Under the pieces are notes generated by a model. The model was given only the letters and a program-made list of their open reading frames with translations, was not told the origin of the DNA and ran no database searches. The position numbers and the translations under genes are program-made. 64,000 bases of DNA, taken from assembly GCF_902506265.1 (NCBI RefSeq), contig NZ_LR733556.1, forward strand, positions 1,271,838 to 1,335,837, in the 5' to 3' direction. Below are positions 9,114-17,695 of the stretch, in pieces. The stretch is from Flavobacterium sp. 9AF (GTDB lineage: Bacteria; Bacteroidota; Bacteroidia; Flavobacteriales; Flavobacteriaceae). Position 1 is the stretch's first letter; each line of letters opens with the position of its first letter.

Positions 9114-11573
9114 TTACTGTTTGATAACTTTTAAGGTTTCTTCATATCCGTTATGGGTTACTTTTAAGAAGTAAATTCCTTTTTGAAAACTTGAAATGTC
9201 TATTCTAGAAAAAGTAGCCTTTACAACTTCTTGATAGATTGTTTTTCCTAAAGCATCAACCAAAACTACTGCATCAAGAGTATCATTTTTATTAGAATGT
9301 ATAAATAGCTCATTCGTGGCAGGATTTGGGTAAACCACAAAATCATTTTTCTTAAAATCAGACACTCCTAAAGTCTCAACAAATTCAGTCGTAAAAGTAT
9401 TGGTTACTATTGCAGGATTAAAATCAAAATAAATCTCAGCTGTATTAGGAATTATATCGCCAATTGCATAACCAGACATGGGTTTAATTTGAAATACAAT
9501 ATAACCTTTACCTGTAGTTGTATTTGCAACAGATGGTGGTAAATCGATACCATCAAATTTCCAACTCAAATTATTACCCTCTTTAATTAAGACATAATCG
9601 TGACTCGCATCTATCATTTTAAGGGTTGCAACATCTAACATAGCGTCTAAAACATCATCTACTTTTACATTTATAGCATTCGCTGTTCCTGTATTTTCAA
9701 ACTGAATGGTATAGGTTAAATAATCCGAAGAAGTAAAATTGGCATGGACAATTTTTCCACCATGCACTTCTGTTTTATCGTTTGGATCATAGGAACCAAC
9801 CACAACTTGCGATAAAGTAGCTTCATTGTTATTAGGATTAATATCTCCTGTAGGAAGTGTTATAGTAACCGAATTGGTAATAAGATCTCCTAATGCTACA
9901 GTTGGAATCGTTGGTGTTTGCATGGTAACGTAAATGTAACGCGTTTCATTGGGCAATAAATTAGTAAAGTTATAACTAAACCCATTGGTATTGGTAACAA
10001 ATCCAGGTTCAGAAACATTGGTTATTGATACGATAGCATCCTTGGTAAAAGTAATTGTTCCATTCGTTGCCATATTGCCACTATTTCTGTACATAATTCT
10101 CTCATAGTAAACAAACCCTGGCCTTGGAGGCGCACCAAACTGGTTGAGAAACACTTGTAAATCTGGGCTATAATCACCTAAAATAGGAAAATTATAAGTT
10201 GTAACACCTGAATTTACAGGAACAGTAATGTTTGTATAATTATTTTGTGTTACTGTAAATTGATCCTGATAAGTACTATTAATAGTATAATTTATATTAT
10301 AAGTATTGGAAGCATTAGTCTCATACAAATAATACATCCCATTTGAGGTTTCTATACTAATTGTATTCCCATTATTTATCTGATATTCAAATGATCCTAC
10401 ATTAATATTTGGTTCTCCATTATCTTGAATATTATTTCCATTACTGTCTAAAAAAGCATTCAATTTTATTCCGTCCGTTATAGCCAATGTGGTTGTTTCT
10501 AAGACCGTCTTAGAAGTTGAATTTCCATCGTAAGTTCCATTGAATAAAAATTCACGCGTTACATAGCCAGTATTAATATCTTCTTGTGTTAATACATAAG
10601 TAGCTGTAAAAGTAGTAGTATCAGTAGCGCCACCAGATAATGTAGCCAAAGTAGTCCCATTAGTCGACAAACCAAAAGCATCTAATGCAATGTTAGTAAG
10701 ATCTAATGCTTGTGTGTTAGTAACCGAAAAAGTATAAGTAATCACATCTCCAACATTTACAAAACCATCGTTATTATAATCTTGATAGGTACCGTTACTA
10801 TTAAGGTCTATGATATCTACTATTGTTAAACAAGTAGGTGAAACTACACAGCCAAATTGATCTTGTACGTAAAAACAATAATAACCTGGGGGTAAATTTT
10901 CAAAAGTATTATTTGAGGTAATTTCTGTAGGATTTGTGCTAATTGAATATTGATAAGGAGGTGTTCCTCCTATCGTATTCAAAGTTATTGTATTTCCATT
11001 GGTTATTAGACTTACACTTAAAGGTTCAAATTGTTCCAAAAAAACATTAATTGAGCTAGTACAACCAAACTGATCAGTAACAATTATTTGATTAGCTCCA
11101 GATTGTAATCCATAAATTAAATTCCCCATAATTGCTCCATTAAAATCAGGATTGTTTACATCATATGTAAAATTACCTCCCCCTCCTGTTGCATTAATCT
11201 GTATATTCACACCTGACATACAATCAATTAGATAAAGAAAGTCTATAACTATTGCATAATTCTCAATCAAATTAAATGTCTCATAACCCACTGATGTTGT
11301 ATTGGTATTTTCAACCCTAACATAGATAGTTTCTGCGCTGGAAACACTTGTATAAGAAGTAGGGTTTGCAATGGCATTTACATTATTTTGCGCATCTGCA
11401 AGGCTAACATGATAGGTAATTATTAAATCTGCTGGATTTTGGGAGCCAATTAAAATGGCTTCTTGAGAAGTTAAATCAAATACATTATTCCCTGCACAAT
11501 TATTCAAATCTGAAATTTGTGCAAAAAGTGAAATTTGAAATAAAATAAAAAACAATAGTAGAATTTTTTTCAT
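9114..11573 (-). CDS. Large secreted protein with DUF7619-like region and T9SS type A sorting domain
   Basis: The 819-residue protein starts with a signal peptide (about 19 residues). Residues 20-250 hold two PKD/SprB-like modules with paired cysteines such as 'QFGCTSSINV' and 'QFGCVVSPTC'. Then come 'DVITYTFSVTNTQALDLTNI' of a DUF11-like repeat and a region with the hallmark 'GSYDPNDKTEVHGG' that I assign to DUF7619. The last 75 residues ('VYPNPATNELFIHS' to 'GYEETLKVIKQ') are a type A C-terminal sorting domain, read by the type IX secretion system for export and surface anchoring. The probable location is the cell surface. The ligand is unknown. Confidence 0.88.
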   Translation of the reverse strand: MKKILLLFFILFQISLFAQISDLNNCAGNNVFDLTSQEAILIGSQNPADLIITYHVSLADAQNNVNAIANPTSYTSVSSAETIYVRVENTNTTSVGYETFNLIENYAIVIDFLYLIDCMSGVNIQINATGGGGNFTYDVNNPDFNGAIMGNLIYGLQSGANQIIVTDQFGCTSSINVFLEQFEPLSVSLITNGNTITLNTIGGTPPYQYSISTNPTEITSNNTFENLPPGYYCFYVQDQFGCVVSPTCLTIVDIIDLNSNGTYQDYNNDGFVNVGDVITYTFSVTNTQALDLTNIALDAFGLSTNGTTLATLSGGATDTTTFTATYVLTQEDINTGYVTREFLFNGTYDGNSTSKTVLETTTLAITDGIKLNAFLDSNGNNIQDNGEPNINVGSFEYQINNGNTISIETSNGMYYLYETNASNTYNINYTINSTYQDQFTVTQNNYTNITVPVNSGVTTYNFPILGDYSPDLQVFLNQFGAPPRPGFVYYERIMYRNSGNMATNGTITFTKDAIVSITNVSEPGFVTNTNGFSYNFTNLLPNETRYIYVTMQTPTIPTVALGDLITNSVTITLPTGDINPNNNEATLSQVVVGSYDPNDKTEVHGGKIVHANFTSSDYLTYTIQFENTGTANAINVKVDDVLDAMLDVATLKMIDASHDYVLIKEGNNLSWKFDGIDLPPSVANTTTGKGYIVFQIKPMSGYAIGDIIPNTAEIYFDFNPAIVTNTFTTEFVETLGVSDFKKNDFVVYPNPATNELFIHSNKNDTLDAVVLVDALGKTIYQEVVKATFSRIDISSFQKGIYFLKVTHNGYEETLKVIKQ

Positions 11574-11668
11574 ATAAATATTTTAATAAAAAAGTTCTCA
11601 AAGATATACAAATAACTTTCTCAAATTACAATGAAAAGAGTAAATTAGCCTTTCTAAACATACAAATC

Positions 11669-11992
11669 ATGAAAAAAATCCTGCTATTCTTAGCCTTATT
11701 TTTACTAAATATTGCGGTTGCTCAAGAGAAAAAAGCAACTACAAAAAAACAAATTGTAGAAGCGTCTTGTGGGCAATGTCAGTTTGGGATGAAAGGCAAC
11801 GGTTGTGATTTAGCTGTTAGAATAGACGGAAAAGCGTATTTTGTAGAAGGCACTGATATCGACAAACATGGAGACGCTCATGCCGAAGATGGCTTTTGTC
11901 AAGCAATTCGCAAAGCAGAAGTTGTAGGTACCATAAAAGACACGGTTTTTGTAGTAACTCAATTTAAATTACTCCCCAAATCAACTAAATAA
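11669..11992 (+). CDS. Secreted DUF6370-type small protein
   Basis: The 107-residue protein has a signal peptide of about 18 residues ending 'IAVAQ'. The mature part shows 'EASCGQCQFGMKGNGCDLAVRIDGKAYFV' and 'GDAHAEDGFCQAIRKAEVVG'. Four cysteines, including a CxxC pair, and histidines suggest metal binding, which is inference. I associate this pattern with DUF6370. Its stop codon overlaps the start of the Crp-type gene (TAATG), so the two are translationally coupled. Confidence 0.8.
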   Translation: MKKILLFLALFLLNIAVAQEKKATTKKQIVEASCGQCQFGMKGNGCDLAVRIDGKAYFVEGTDIDKHGDAHAEDGFCQAIRKAEVVGTIKDTVFVVTQFKLLPKSTK

Positions 11993-12567
11993 TGGCTTTA
12001 ATTTTAGACAATATTTCCAAAATAATTTCTCTTAGTGATAAAGAAAAGGATTTTATTCTTTCTAAAATTGAAATCCGTCAATACAAATCCAAAACAATTT
12101 TACATCAAGCGGGAAATATTGCTAGACATTCCTATTTTGTAAATTCGGGGCTTTTAAGAAGCTTTACCATAAATGACCAAATAGTAGAGCATGTTTTGCA
12201 TTTTGCTTGTGAGGGCTGGTGGATTGGCGATATGTATAGTTTGCTTTCACAAAAACCAGGCAATTTATTTATCGAAGTTTTAGAAGATGCAGAGGTCGTT
12301 TTATTATCTAAAGAAAATCAGGAAATTTTATATCATGAAATTCCAAAATTAGAGCGTTTTTTTCGCATTTTAATAGAAAACTCATTGGTTGCCCATCAAG
12401 AGAGACTTATGGATAATTTGAGTTTGTCAGCCGAAGAACGTTTTGAAAAATTTTGTACTAAATATCCAACTTTAATTCAAAAAATACCTCAAAAACAAAT
12501 TGCCTCCTACATTGGTGTTACTCCTGAATTTTTTAGTAAAATGAAAAGTAAACTATTAAAAAAATAA
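11992..12567 (+). CDS. Crp/Fnr-family transcriptional regulator
   Basis: This 191-residue protein has an N-terminal cyclic-nucleotide-binding-like beta-roll (about residues 10-115, with 'SKTILHQAGNIARHSYFVNSGLLRSF') and a short C-terminal helix-turn-helix ('KQIASYIGVTPEFFSKMKSKL'). There are no FNR-type N-terminal cysteines. It overlaps by one base the DUF6370 gene, so both are probably made together. It converges with pldA, only 2 bp apart. The ligand and targets are unknown. Confidence 0.85.
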   Translation: MALILDNISKIISLSDKEKDFILSKIEIRQYKSKTILHQAGNIARHSYFVNSGLLRSFTINDQIVEHVLHFACEGWWIGDMYSLLSQKPGNLFIEVLEDAEVVLLSKENQEILYHEIPKLERFFRILIENSLVAHQERLMDNLSLSAEERFEKFCTKYPTLIQKIPQKQIASYIGVTPEFFSKMKSKLLKK

Positions 12568-12569
12568 AC

Positions 12570-13454
12570 TCACCAATTTGCAAACGAAACACCAATTCCC
12601 AATGTTGTCTGATTTACATTATAATCAATTAAAGTTTCTCCATATCCTTGAAAGATTTGAGCATGACCACGTAAATGTCCCCTAATAGGAAAAACATAAT
12701 TCAATTGAATATTTCCCTTCTTAAAAGAGGAAAATGAATGCGATATAATCGTATAAAATTCATGCTTACCAAAGTTTGCACCTATTTCTAATTCACCATC
12801 TCCAACATATTTAGTAATACCAGGATTTTCATCTTCTGTATCTGGCATACGATACCATGGTCTAAAATTTATGTTCCAATTATGATTTTCATATCCTATG
12901 TTAAAAATAATTCTATTCCAACTTCTTGAAGTAGGAATATCTTTTCCGTTAGATTGATGATTGAATATAAGCCCAAAATTCCTTATTCTTCCACCCCACA
13001 AATCAATATCCATTGGAAAGTTAAAAATAATTTCTGGCTCGTAGTTTAATTCTCTAAATGCTCTAGAAAGTTTTTTATTATACACTTGCCAATGTGCCTT
13101 TTGCGTGTATGCCAACCATAAATCTCCTTTTCCAAAAAGCAACCCTTCTACAACTTTAGTTTTGAAACTAATTTGAAACTTGGCTTCAATATTATCAAAA
13201 ATATTTTTATCCTTAGTAGCAAACTCTCCGCTTTCATTAAACGGTTCTTCATTCTTTTTACTTGACCATCTAGCCGCAGAAAAATAAATAGGTCTATAAG
13301 ACACAAAACGAAATGTCCCTTTTTTATCAATACTATCCAATTCCCATTGCTGCGATAAGTTTTTTTTAATAATAGGATTAGGTGCTAATCGTTGGGAAAA
13401 ACCAAAATAAGAAAACAGAATGAACAATAAAACGAATTTTGAAAATTTCATCAT
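12570..13454 (-). CDS. pldA: Outer membrane phospholipase A
   Basis: OMPLA is a 12-stranded outer membrane barrel that hydrolyses acyl ester bonds of phospholipids. The 294-residue protein has a signal peptide ('LLFILFSYFGFSQ') and the catalytic site 'FNHQSNGKDIPTSRSWNR': His166, Ser168 and Asn180. The spacing (2 and 12 residues) is exactly that of E. coli His142, Ser144, Asn156. The C-terminus ends in an aromatic residue, as barrels do. It is a single gene with a 189-bp upstream gap. Confidence 0.9.
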   Translation of the reverse strand: MMKFSKFVLLFILFSYFGFSQRLAPNPIIKKNLSQQWELDSIDKKGTFRFVSYRPIYFSAARWSSKKNEEPFNESGEFATKDKNIFDNIEAKFQISFKTKVVEGLLFGKGDLWLAYTQKAHWQVYNKKLSRAFRELNYEPEIIFNFPMDIDLWGGRIRNFGLIFNHQSNGKDIPTSRSWNRIIFNIGYENHNWNINFRPWYRMPDTEDENPGITKYVGDGELEIGANFGKHEFYTIISHSFSSFKKGNIQLNYVFPIRGHLRGHAQIFQGYGETLIDYNVNQTTLGIGVSFANW

Positions 13455-13598
13455 TACATATTTTTAAATAATATCTTTTGTACGAAAGTACTTCATGAAA
13501 TCGGTATGAAGTTTCATCAATTTCATAAAGATTTACATAATTATAAGGTATGTATTAAAGTATTAATTTTTATATAGATATTGGGATGATTTTTAACC

Positions 13599-13615
13599 CC
13601 AAAAATGATTTTTGG
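13599..13615. repeat. 17-bp palindrome upstream of mscS
   Basis: CCAAAAATGATTTTTGG is a perfect inverted repeat around TGA, 27 bp before the mscS start. It could be an operator or a chance AT-rich dyad. Confidence 0.4.
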
Positions 13616-13642
13616 AACCTAATTATTTAATAAAATTGAGCT

Positions 13643-14614
13643 ATGACAATAAAATCTCATTTCTTAACCAGTACTTTTTCGAAAATAGAAATTAATAAAT
13701 TTTCTGAATTAATTTCTGAAAAATTAACCTATTGGCTAGAAAGTCTAATAAAACTATTACCAAATATCTTTTTAGCGGCTGTCGTTTTAGTTTTAGGTTT
13801 ATTCATAGCAAAATTCATTCGTAAAATTGCCCACAAACTTTTTGCTAAAATTTCTAAAAACATCACTTTAAATAACTTATTTAGTTCTATAGCCTATTTA
13901 ACTATTATAGGCATCGTAATTTTTACCGTATTGAGTATTTTAAAACTCGACAAAGCGGTGACTTCTATTTTAGCAGGTGCTGGTATTTTAGGTTTAGCAT
14001 TGGCTTTTGCCTTCCAAGATATCGCAGCTAATTTTATGTCGGGTGTTTTTATTTCTTTTCGAAAACCTTTACGGGTAGGCGATATTGTTGAAGTGAAAGA
14101 TTATATGGGTAAAATTAAGGAAGTGAATCTTAGAGATACGGTTATGGAAACATTTAAAGGACAGGTGGTTATTATTCCTAATAAAGAAGTATTTCAAAAT
14201 CCCATTGAAAATTATTCGCACATTCAAAAAAGACGCTTTGATTTAACTGTTGGAGTGTCTTATGGTGAAGACTTAGAAAAGGTTCAAAAAATTACGTATG
14301 ATGCTGTTAAAGATATACCCGACTTATCGGAAGAAGATGAAGTAAAAGTATTTTTTACCGAATTTGGTGACAGCTCCATCAATTTATCGGTTCGCATGTG
14401 GGTAAATACACCTGAACAATCGGTTTATAATAAAGTAGGTAGTGAGGCCATCATCAGAATTAAGAAAGCATATGATGAAAATGAGATTGTGATTCCGTTC
14501 CCTATTCGCACCTTAGATTTTGGAATTAAAGGTGGTTTACCACTCAATGAGGTCCCTATTCAAATTAGCAATGGAACTGAAAAAAACAATAATTCTTTTC
14601 TTAATCTAGGTTAA
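13643..14614 (+). CDS. Small-conductance mechanosensitive channel (MscS family)
   Basis: The 323-residue protein is an MscS-type channel that opens under membrane tension to release solutes. Membrane segments lie at about residues 40-60, 78-98 and 108-130. The pore helix is 'ILAGAGILGLALAFAFQDIAAN', followed by the beta domain 'FISFRKPLRVGDIVEVKDYMGKIKEVNLRDT' and 'VVIIPNKEVFQNPIENYS'. The length is slightly above E. coli MscS (286). The stop codon lies inside the palindrome that precedes the pirin operon. Confidence 0.92.
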   Translation: MTIKSHFLTSTFSKIEINKFSELISEKLTYWLESLIKLLPNIFLAAVVLVLGLFIAKFIRKIAHKLFAKISKNITLNNLFSSIAYLTIIGIVIFTVLSILKLDKAVTSILAGAGILGLALAFAFQDIAANFMSGVFISFRKPLRVGDIVEVKDYMGKIKEVNLRDTVMETFKGQVVIIPNKEVFQNPIENYSHIQKRRFDLTVGVSYGEDLEKVQKITYDAVKDIPDLSEEDEVKVFFTEFGDSSINLSVRMWVNTPEQSVYNKVGSEAIIRIKKAYDENEIVIPFPIRTLDFGIKGGLPLNEVPIQISNGTEKNNNSFLNLG

Positions 14615-14645
14615 GGAAAAAAGAGGTATGTGGGTCGTAAATTTG
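14600..14645 (+). promoter_or_regulatory. Operator-like palindrome plus -7 box before the pirin operon
   Basis: CTTAATCTAGGTTAAG (14600-14615), a 16-bp near-palindrome, is followed after 22 bp by the -7 element TAAATTTG (14638-14645). The identical 16-mer with identical spacing precedes the YceI gene. It covers the place of a -33 element, where no TTG is seen, so an activator or a repressor is possible. It overlaps the end of mscS. Confidence 0.7.
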
Positions 14646-14729
14646 TATCAAATAAGTTGAAAATCAACAATGAAGCAGTAAAGAAATTGTTCAAACTGTT
14701 TCATTTTATCCTAATAAAAAATCTTTCAA

Positions 14730-15446
14730 ATGAAAAATTCAGTAATTCATAGAGCAAACACCAGAGGAAATGCAAATCATGGTTGGTTAAATGCATGGCA
14801 TAGTTTTAGTTTCGCAAATTGGTACAATCCAGAACGCGTACATTTTGGAGCATTACGTGTATTAAATGATGATACCATAGCCGCTGGAATGGGTTTTGGA
14901 ACGCACCCCCACGATAATATGGAAATTATTACTATTCCTTTAGAAGGCGATTTGGCACATAAAGATAGTATGGGAAATGCCGCTACGATTAAAACAGGTG
15001 ACGTTCAAGTAATGAGTGCAGGAAGTGGCATCAGACATAGCGAATTTAATCCTAATGCGGACCAACAAACAAAATTATTCCAAATTTGGTTATTTCCTAA
15101 CAAAGAAAATGTAACACCTCGTTACCAACAAATAACATTAGATCAATCGTTACAAAAAAATAACTTCGCTCAAATATTGTCTCCTAATCCAGAAGATGAA
15201 GGCGTTTGGATTCATCAAGGCGCGTGGTTTTATTTAAGTGATTTTGAGCAAGATGTTACCAAACAATTGGCTCTAAAAAAAGAAGGTAATGGTTTTTATA
15301 TCATGACAATTGAAGGAGAGATTGAAGTAAATGGTGAAAAGCTAAATACTAGAGATGCTATCGGAATTTGGAATACCAATACACTTGAAATTAAAGCCGT
15401 AACTGCAGCTAAATTTTTAGTAATGGAAATTCCAATGGAACATTAA
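14730..15446 (+). CDS. Pirin family protein (YhhW-like)
   Basis: The 238-residue bicupin begins with the typical 'RGNANHGWLNAWHSFSFANW' and 'FGTHPHDNMEIITIPLEGDLAHKDSMGN'. The metal-binding histidines of the N-terminal cupin (HPHDN and the following E/H positions) are present. Some bacterial pirins show quercetin 2,3-dioxygenase activity; the physiological role is often stress-related. It is the first gene of an operon with GNAT, OsmC, YjdI and FMN reductase genes, behind a promoter shared in design with the YceI gene. Confidence 0.9.
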   Translation: MKNSVIHRANTRGNANHGWLNAWHSFSFANWYNPERVHFGALRVLNDDTIAAGMGFGTHPHDNMEIITIPLEGDLAHKDSMGNAATIKTGDVQVMSAGSGIRHSEFNPNADQQTKLFQIWLFPNKENVTPRYQQITLDQSLQKNNFAQILSPNPEDEGVWIHQGAWFYLSDFEQDVTKQLALKKEGNGFYIMTIEGEIEVNGEKLNTRDAIGIWNTNTLEIKAVTAAKFLVMEIPMEH

Positions 15447-15457
15447 TAATACAAATT

Positions 15458-15742
15458 ATGACACCAACAGTCCAATTAGAAACCAACGACAAAAACGGTT
15501 ACTTCTTCATTGAAGTAGACGGAAAATTAGCAGCAAAAATGACTTTTGTTTATGCTGGTAGTGACAAAATAATCATCGATCACACCGAAGTAAATGAAGC
15601 ATATAATGGTAAAGGCTTTGGAAAACAAATGGTCGCTCAAGCGGTTGCTTTTGCTCATGAGAAAAACTTAAAAATTATTCCTTTGTGTCCTTTTGCGAAA
15701 AAATTTTTTGAAAAAACACCAGAATATCAAGATGTATTGTAA
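15458..15742 (+). CDS. yjdJ: Small GNAT-fold N-acetyltransferase (YjdJ type)
   Basis: This 94-residue protein is a minimal acetyltransferase fold with the acetyl-CoA loop 'NEAYNGKGFGKQMVAQAVAFAHEKNLKIIPLCPFAKKFFEKTPEY'. The C-terminal 'CPFAKKFF' is typical of the YjdJ/GTLF3B subgroup. In E. coli yjdJ sits beside yjdI; the homologue of yjdI is two genes downstream here. Substrate unknown. The OsmC gene start overlaps its last codons. Confidence 0.85.
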   Translation: MTPTVQLETNDKNGYFFIEVDGKLAAKMTFVYAGSDKIIIDHTEVNEAYNGKGFGKQMVAQAVAFAHEKNLKIIPLCPFAKKFFEKTPEYQDVL

Positions 15743-16151
15743 TCATGGAAAATTATTAGAAAATGATGTATTAGGACATATCGGTTTACAAAAATACAAA
15801 TGTACCATTTCATGGCGAAATGGTACATTTATAATGGATGAACCTGAAAGTATTGAAGGTAAAGATTTAGGTCCAGATCCTTACACCACACTTTTAGCCT
15901 CTTTAGCAGGTTGCACTTTGTCTACTTTACGAATGTATATCGATAGAAAAGGCTGGAATATTCCAGAAATAAATATTTCCTTAAATTTATATCAGGAAAA
16001 CACTCCCGAATTAACAACAACAATATCACGTACCATTACTTTTTCAGAAAATATTGATGAAGATATTAAAAACCGACTATTACTAATCGCAGAAAAATGT
16101 CCAGTCTCTAAAATTTTGAAAAACAAAGTCGTAATCGAAACCACAATTTAA
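15732..16151 (+). CDS. OsmC family protein
   Basis: OsmC/Ohr proteins reduce organic hydroperoxides through paired cysteines, although some members have other roles. The family signature 'DPYTTLLASLAGCTLSTLRMYIDRKGW' and the later 'KCPVSKIL' give the two reactive cysteines. The reading frame could start further upstream at 15693 inside the GNAT gene; I prefer the ATG at 15732, which overlaps the GNAT gene by 11 bp and gives 139 residues. It fits the redox-stress theme of the operon. Confidence 0.85.
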   Translation: MYCNHGKLLENDVLGHIGLQKYKCTISWRNGTFIMDEPESIEGKDLGPDPYTTLLASLAGCTLSTLRMYIDRKGWNIPEINISLNLYQENTPELTTTISRTITFSENIDEDIKNRLLLIAEKCPVSKILKNKVVIETTI

Positions 16152-16181
16152 TTGTATTTTTAACAAACTAAATCACAGTAT

Positions 16182-16406
16182 ATGAACCCTAAAGACATTA
16201 CAAAAGAATACACAAATGGTGAAGTAAGCATAGTGTGGCAATCTGGAAAGTGCATTCATTCTGGAAATTGCGTACGAAATAATCCTGATGTTTTTAAACC
16301 TAAAGAAAAACCTTGGATTAAACCAAAAAATTCAACTACTGAAAAAATTATTGCAACTGTTGAGAAATGTCCTTCAGGAGCATTAACCTATTATAAAAAC
16401 AAATAA
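16182..16406 (+). CDS. yjdI: (4Fe-4S) mono-cluster / YjdI family protein
   Basis: The 74-residue protein is a small ferredoxin-like protein with 'WQSGKCIHSGNCVRNNPDVFKP' and 'VEKCPSGALTYY'. The cysteine pattern Cx5C then CP resembles a divergent 4Fe-4S divergon, as in E. coli YjdI. Function is unknown. It lies 3 bp before the FMN reductase gene and may pass electrons within that operon, which is inference. Confidence 0.85.
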   Translation: MNPKDITKEYTNGEVSIVWQSGKCIHSGNCVRNNPDVFKPKEKPWIKPKNSTTEKIIATVEKCPSGALTYYKNK

Positions 16407-16409
16407 ATA

Positions 16410-16943
16410 ATGACAAAAAAAATTATTGCTTTTGGTGCATCAAATAGTAAAAAATCAATTAATAAACAATTAGCTACTTATGCTGCGGGTCTTTTTACCA
16501 AGGCTACAACAGAAGTTTTAGATTTAAATGATTTTCCTGTACCAACCTATTCCATAGACATTGAAAAAGAAGAAGGTTTTCCTCAAGCGGTTCACGATTT
16601 TTTAAACAAAATTGCAGAAGCCGATTTACTCGTTATTTCTATGGCAGAACATAATGGAAATTATACAGCCGCTTTCAAAAGTCTTTTCGATTGGATGTCT
16701 CGCATTAATGTAAAACTATTTCAAGGGAAAAGTATATTCCTTTTAGCAACTTCTCCAGGAGCTCGTGGCGGTAGTTCTGTTTTAGAAATTGCTGAAGGAA
16801 GATTTCCAAGACATGAAGGCGTTATTGAAGCTACTTTTTCATTACCTAGTTTTAATGATAATTTTGATACTGATAAAGGAGTAATTACCAATACTGATTT
16901 GGATAACGAATTAAAAGAAAAAGTAAAAAAAATAAACATTTGA
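16410..16943 (+). CDS. NAD(P)H-dependent FMN reductase family protein
   Basis: This 177-residue flavodoxin-fold protein has the phosphate loop 'GASNSKKSINKQLA' near residue 9, 'PVPTYSIDIE', and 'AEHNGNYTAAFKSLFDWMSR' near residue 79, the flavin-binding region of the NADPH-dependent FMN/chromate reductase family. It is the last gene of the pirin operon. A likely role is quinone, azo or chromate reduction under oxidative stress, but the substrate is not evident. Confidence 0.87.
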   Translation: MTKKIIAFGASNSKKSINKQLATYAAGLFTKATTEVLDLNDFPVPTYSIDIEKEEGFPQAVHDFLNKIAEADLLVISMAEHNGNYTAAFKSLFDWMSRINVKLFQGKSIFLLATSPGARGGSSVLEIAEGRFPRHEGVIEATFSLPSFNDNFDTDKGVITNTDLDNELKEKVKKINI

Positions 16944-16950
16944 GTTACTT

Positions 16951-16996
16951 CTTAATCTAGGTTAAGTGACACTCTAACCATCTGATTGTAAATTTG
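16951..16996 (+). promoter_or_regulatory. Operator-like palindrome plus -7 box before the YceI gene
   Basis: The 16-mer CTTAATCTAGGTTAAG (16951-16966) is identical to that before the pirin operon. The -7 element TAAATTTG (16989-16996) again follows after 22 bp. The two units therefore look coregulated. Confidence 0.7.
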
Positions 16997-17031
16997 TAGT
17001 GTAATTAAAAACATAATTTAAAATAAAAAAT

Positions 17032-17562
17032 ATGGCAACTACAAAATGGACAATAGATTCCACACACTCAGAAATAGGTTTTAAAGTAAAACACATGATG
17101 TTTACAAATGTTTCAGGGAAATTTGACTCTTATGAAGGCGTAATTGAAACTGAAGAAAATGATTTTTCAACGGCTAAAATTTCTTTCTCAGCAGCAATCA
17201 ACTCTATTAATACTAGTAATACAGATAGAGATAACCACCTAAAAAGCGGTGATTTTTTTAATGCTGAAAACTTCCCAAATTTAACGTTTACAAGCAACTC
17301 TTTTTCTAAAATATCCGATCATAATTATGAATTAACTGGTGTTTTAACGATTAAAGGAACATCCAAAGAAGTGAAGTTACCAGTTGAATTTAGTGGATTA
17401 ATGCAAGATCCTTGGGGAAATACAAAAGTAGGTTTAAACATTGAAGGTAAAATCAACCGAAAAGATTGGGGATTAAACTGGAATGCAGCATTAGAAACAG
17501 GTGGTGTATTAGTAGGCGAAGAAGTTAAACTAATCATCGAATTACAATTGGCTAAAGCCTAA
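17032..17562 (+). CDS. YceI family protein
   Basis: The 176-residue protein is a lipocalin-like YceI domain: 'WTIDSTHSEIGFKVKHMMFTNVSGKF', 'DFFNAENFPNLTFTSN', 'GTLTIKG'-type strand near residue 105, and 'GLNIEGKINRKDWGLNW'. Such proteins bind polyisoprenoids in a beta-barrel. There is no signal peptide, so this member is cytoplasmic, unlike E. coli YceI. It has its own promoter with the same operator as the pirin operon and a terminator, so it is a single-gene unit of that regulon. Confidence 0.9.
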   Translation: MATTKWTIDSTHSEIGFKVKHMMFTNVSGKFDSYEGVIETEENDFSTAKISFSAAINSINTSNTDRDNHLKSGDFFNAENFPNLTFTSNSFSKISDHNYELTGVLTIKGTSKEVKLPVEFSGLMQDPWGNTKVGLNIEGKINRKDWGLNWNAALETGGVLVGEEVKLIIELQLAKA

Positions 17563-17585
17563 CTTAAACTTTCAAAAAAAATAAG

Positions 17586-17618
17586 CCTTACAGATTTTAG
17601 GATTTGTAAGGTTTTTTT
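17586..17618 (+). terminator. Intrinsic terminator after the YceI gene
   Basis: The stem CCTTACA / TGTAAGG with a 12-nt loop, flanked by an A-run and a run of seven T. Confidence 0.75.
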
Positions 17619-17633
17619 ATGCTTAAAAAAGTC

Positions 17634-17641
17634 TATTTTTG
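17634..17641 (+). promoter_or_regulatory. -7 promoter element of fabD
   Basis: TATTTTTG fits TAnnTTTG, 54 bp before the fabD start and just after the upstream terminator. No -33 TTG at proper spacing is seen. Confidence 0.4.
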
Positions 17642-17695
17642 TTACCGATTATGAATACATAAAAAACATAACGCATTAAAAACTAAACGAAACAA

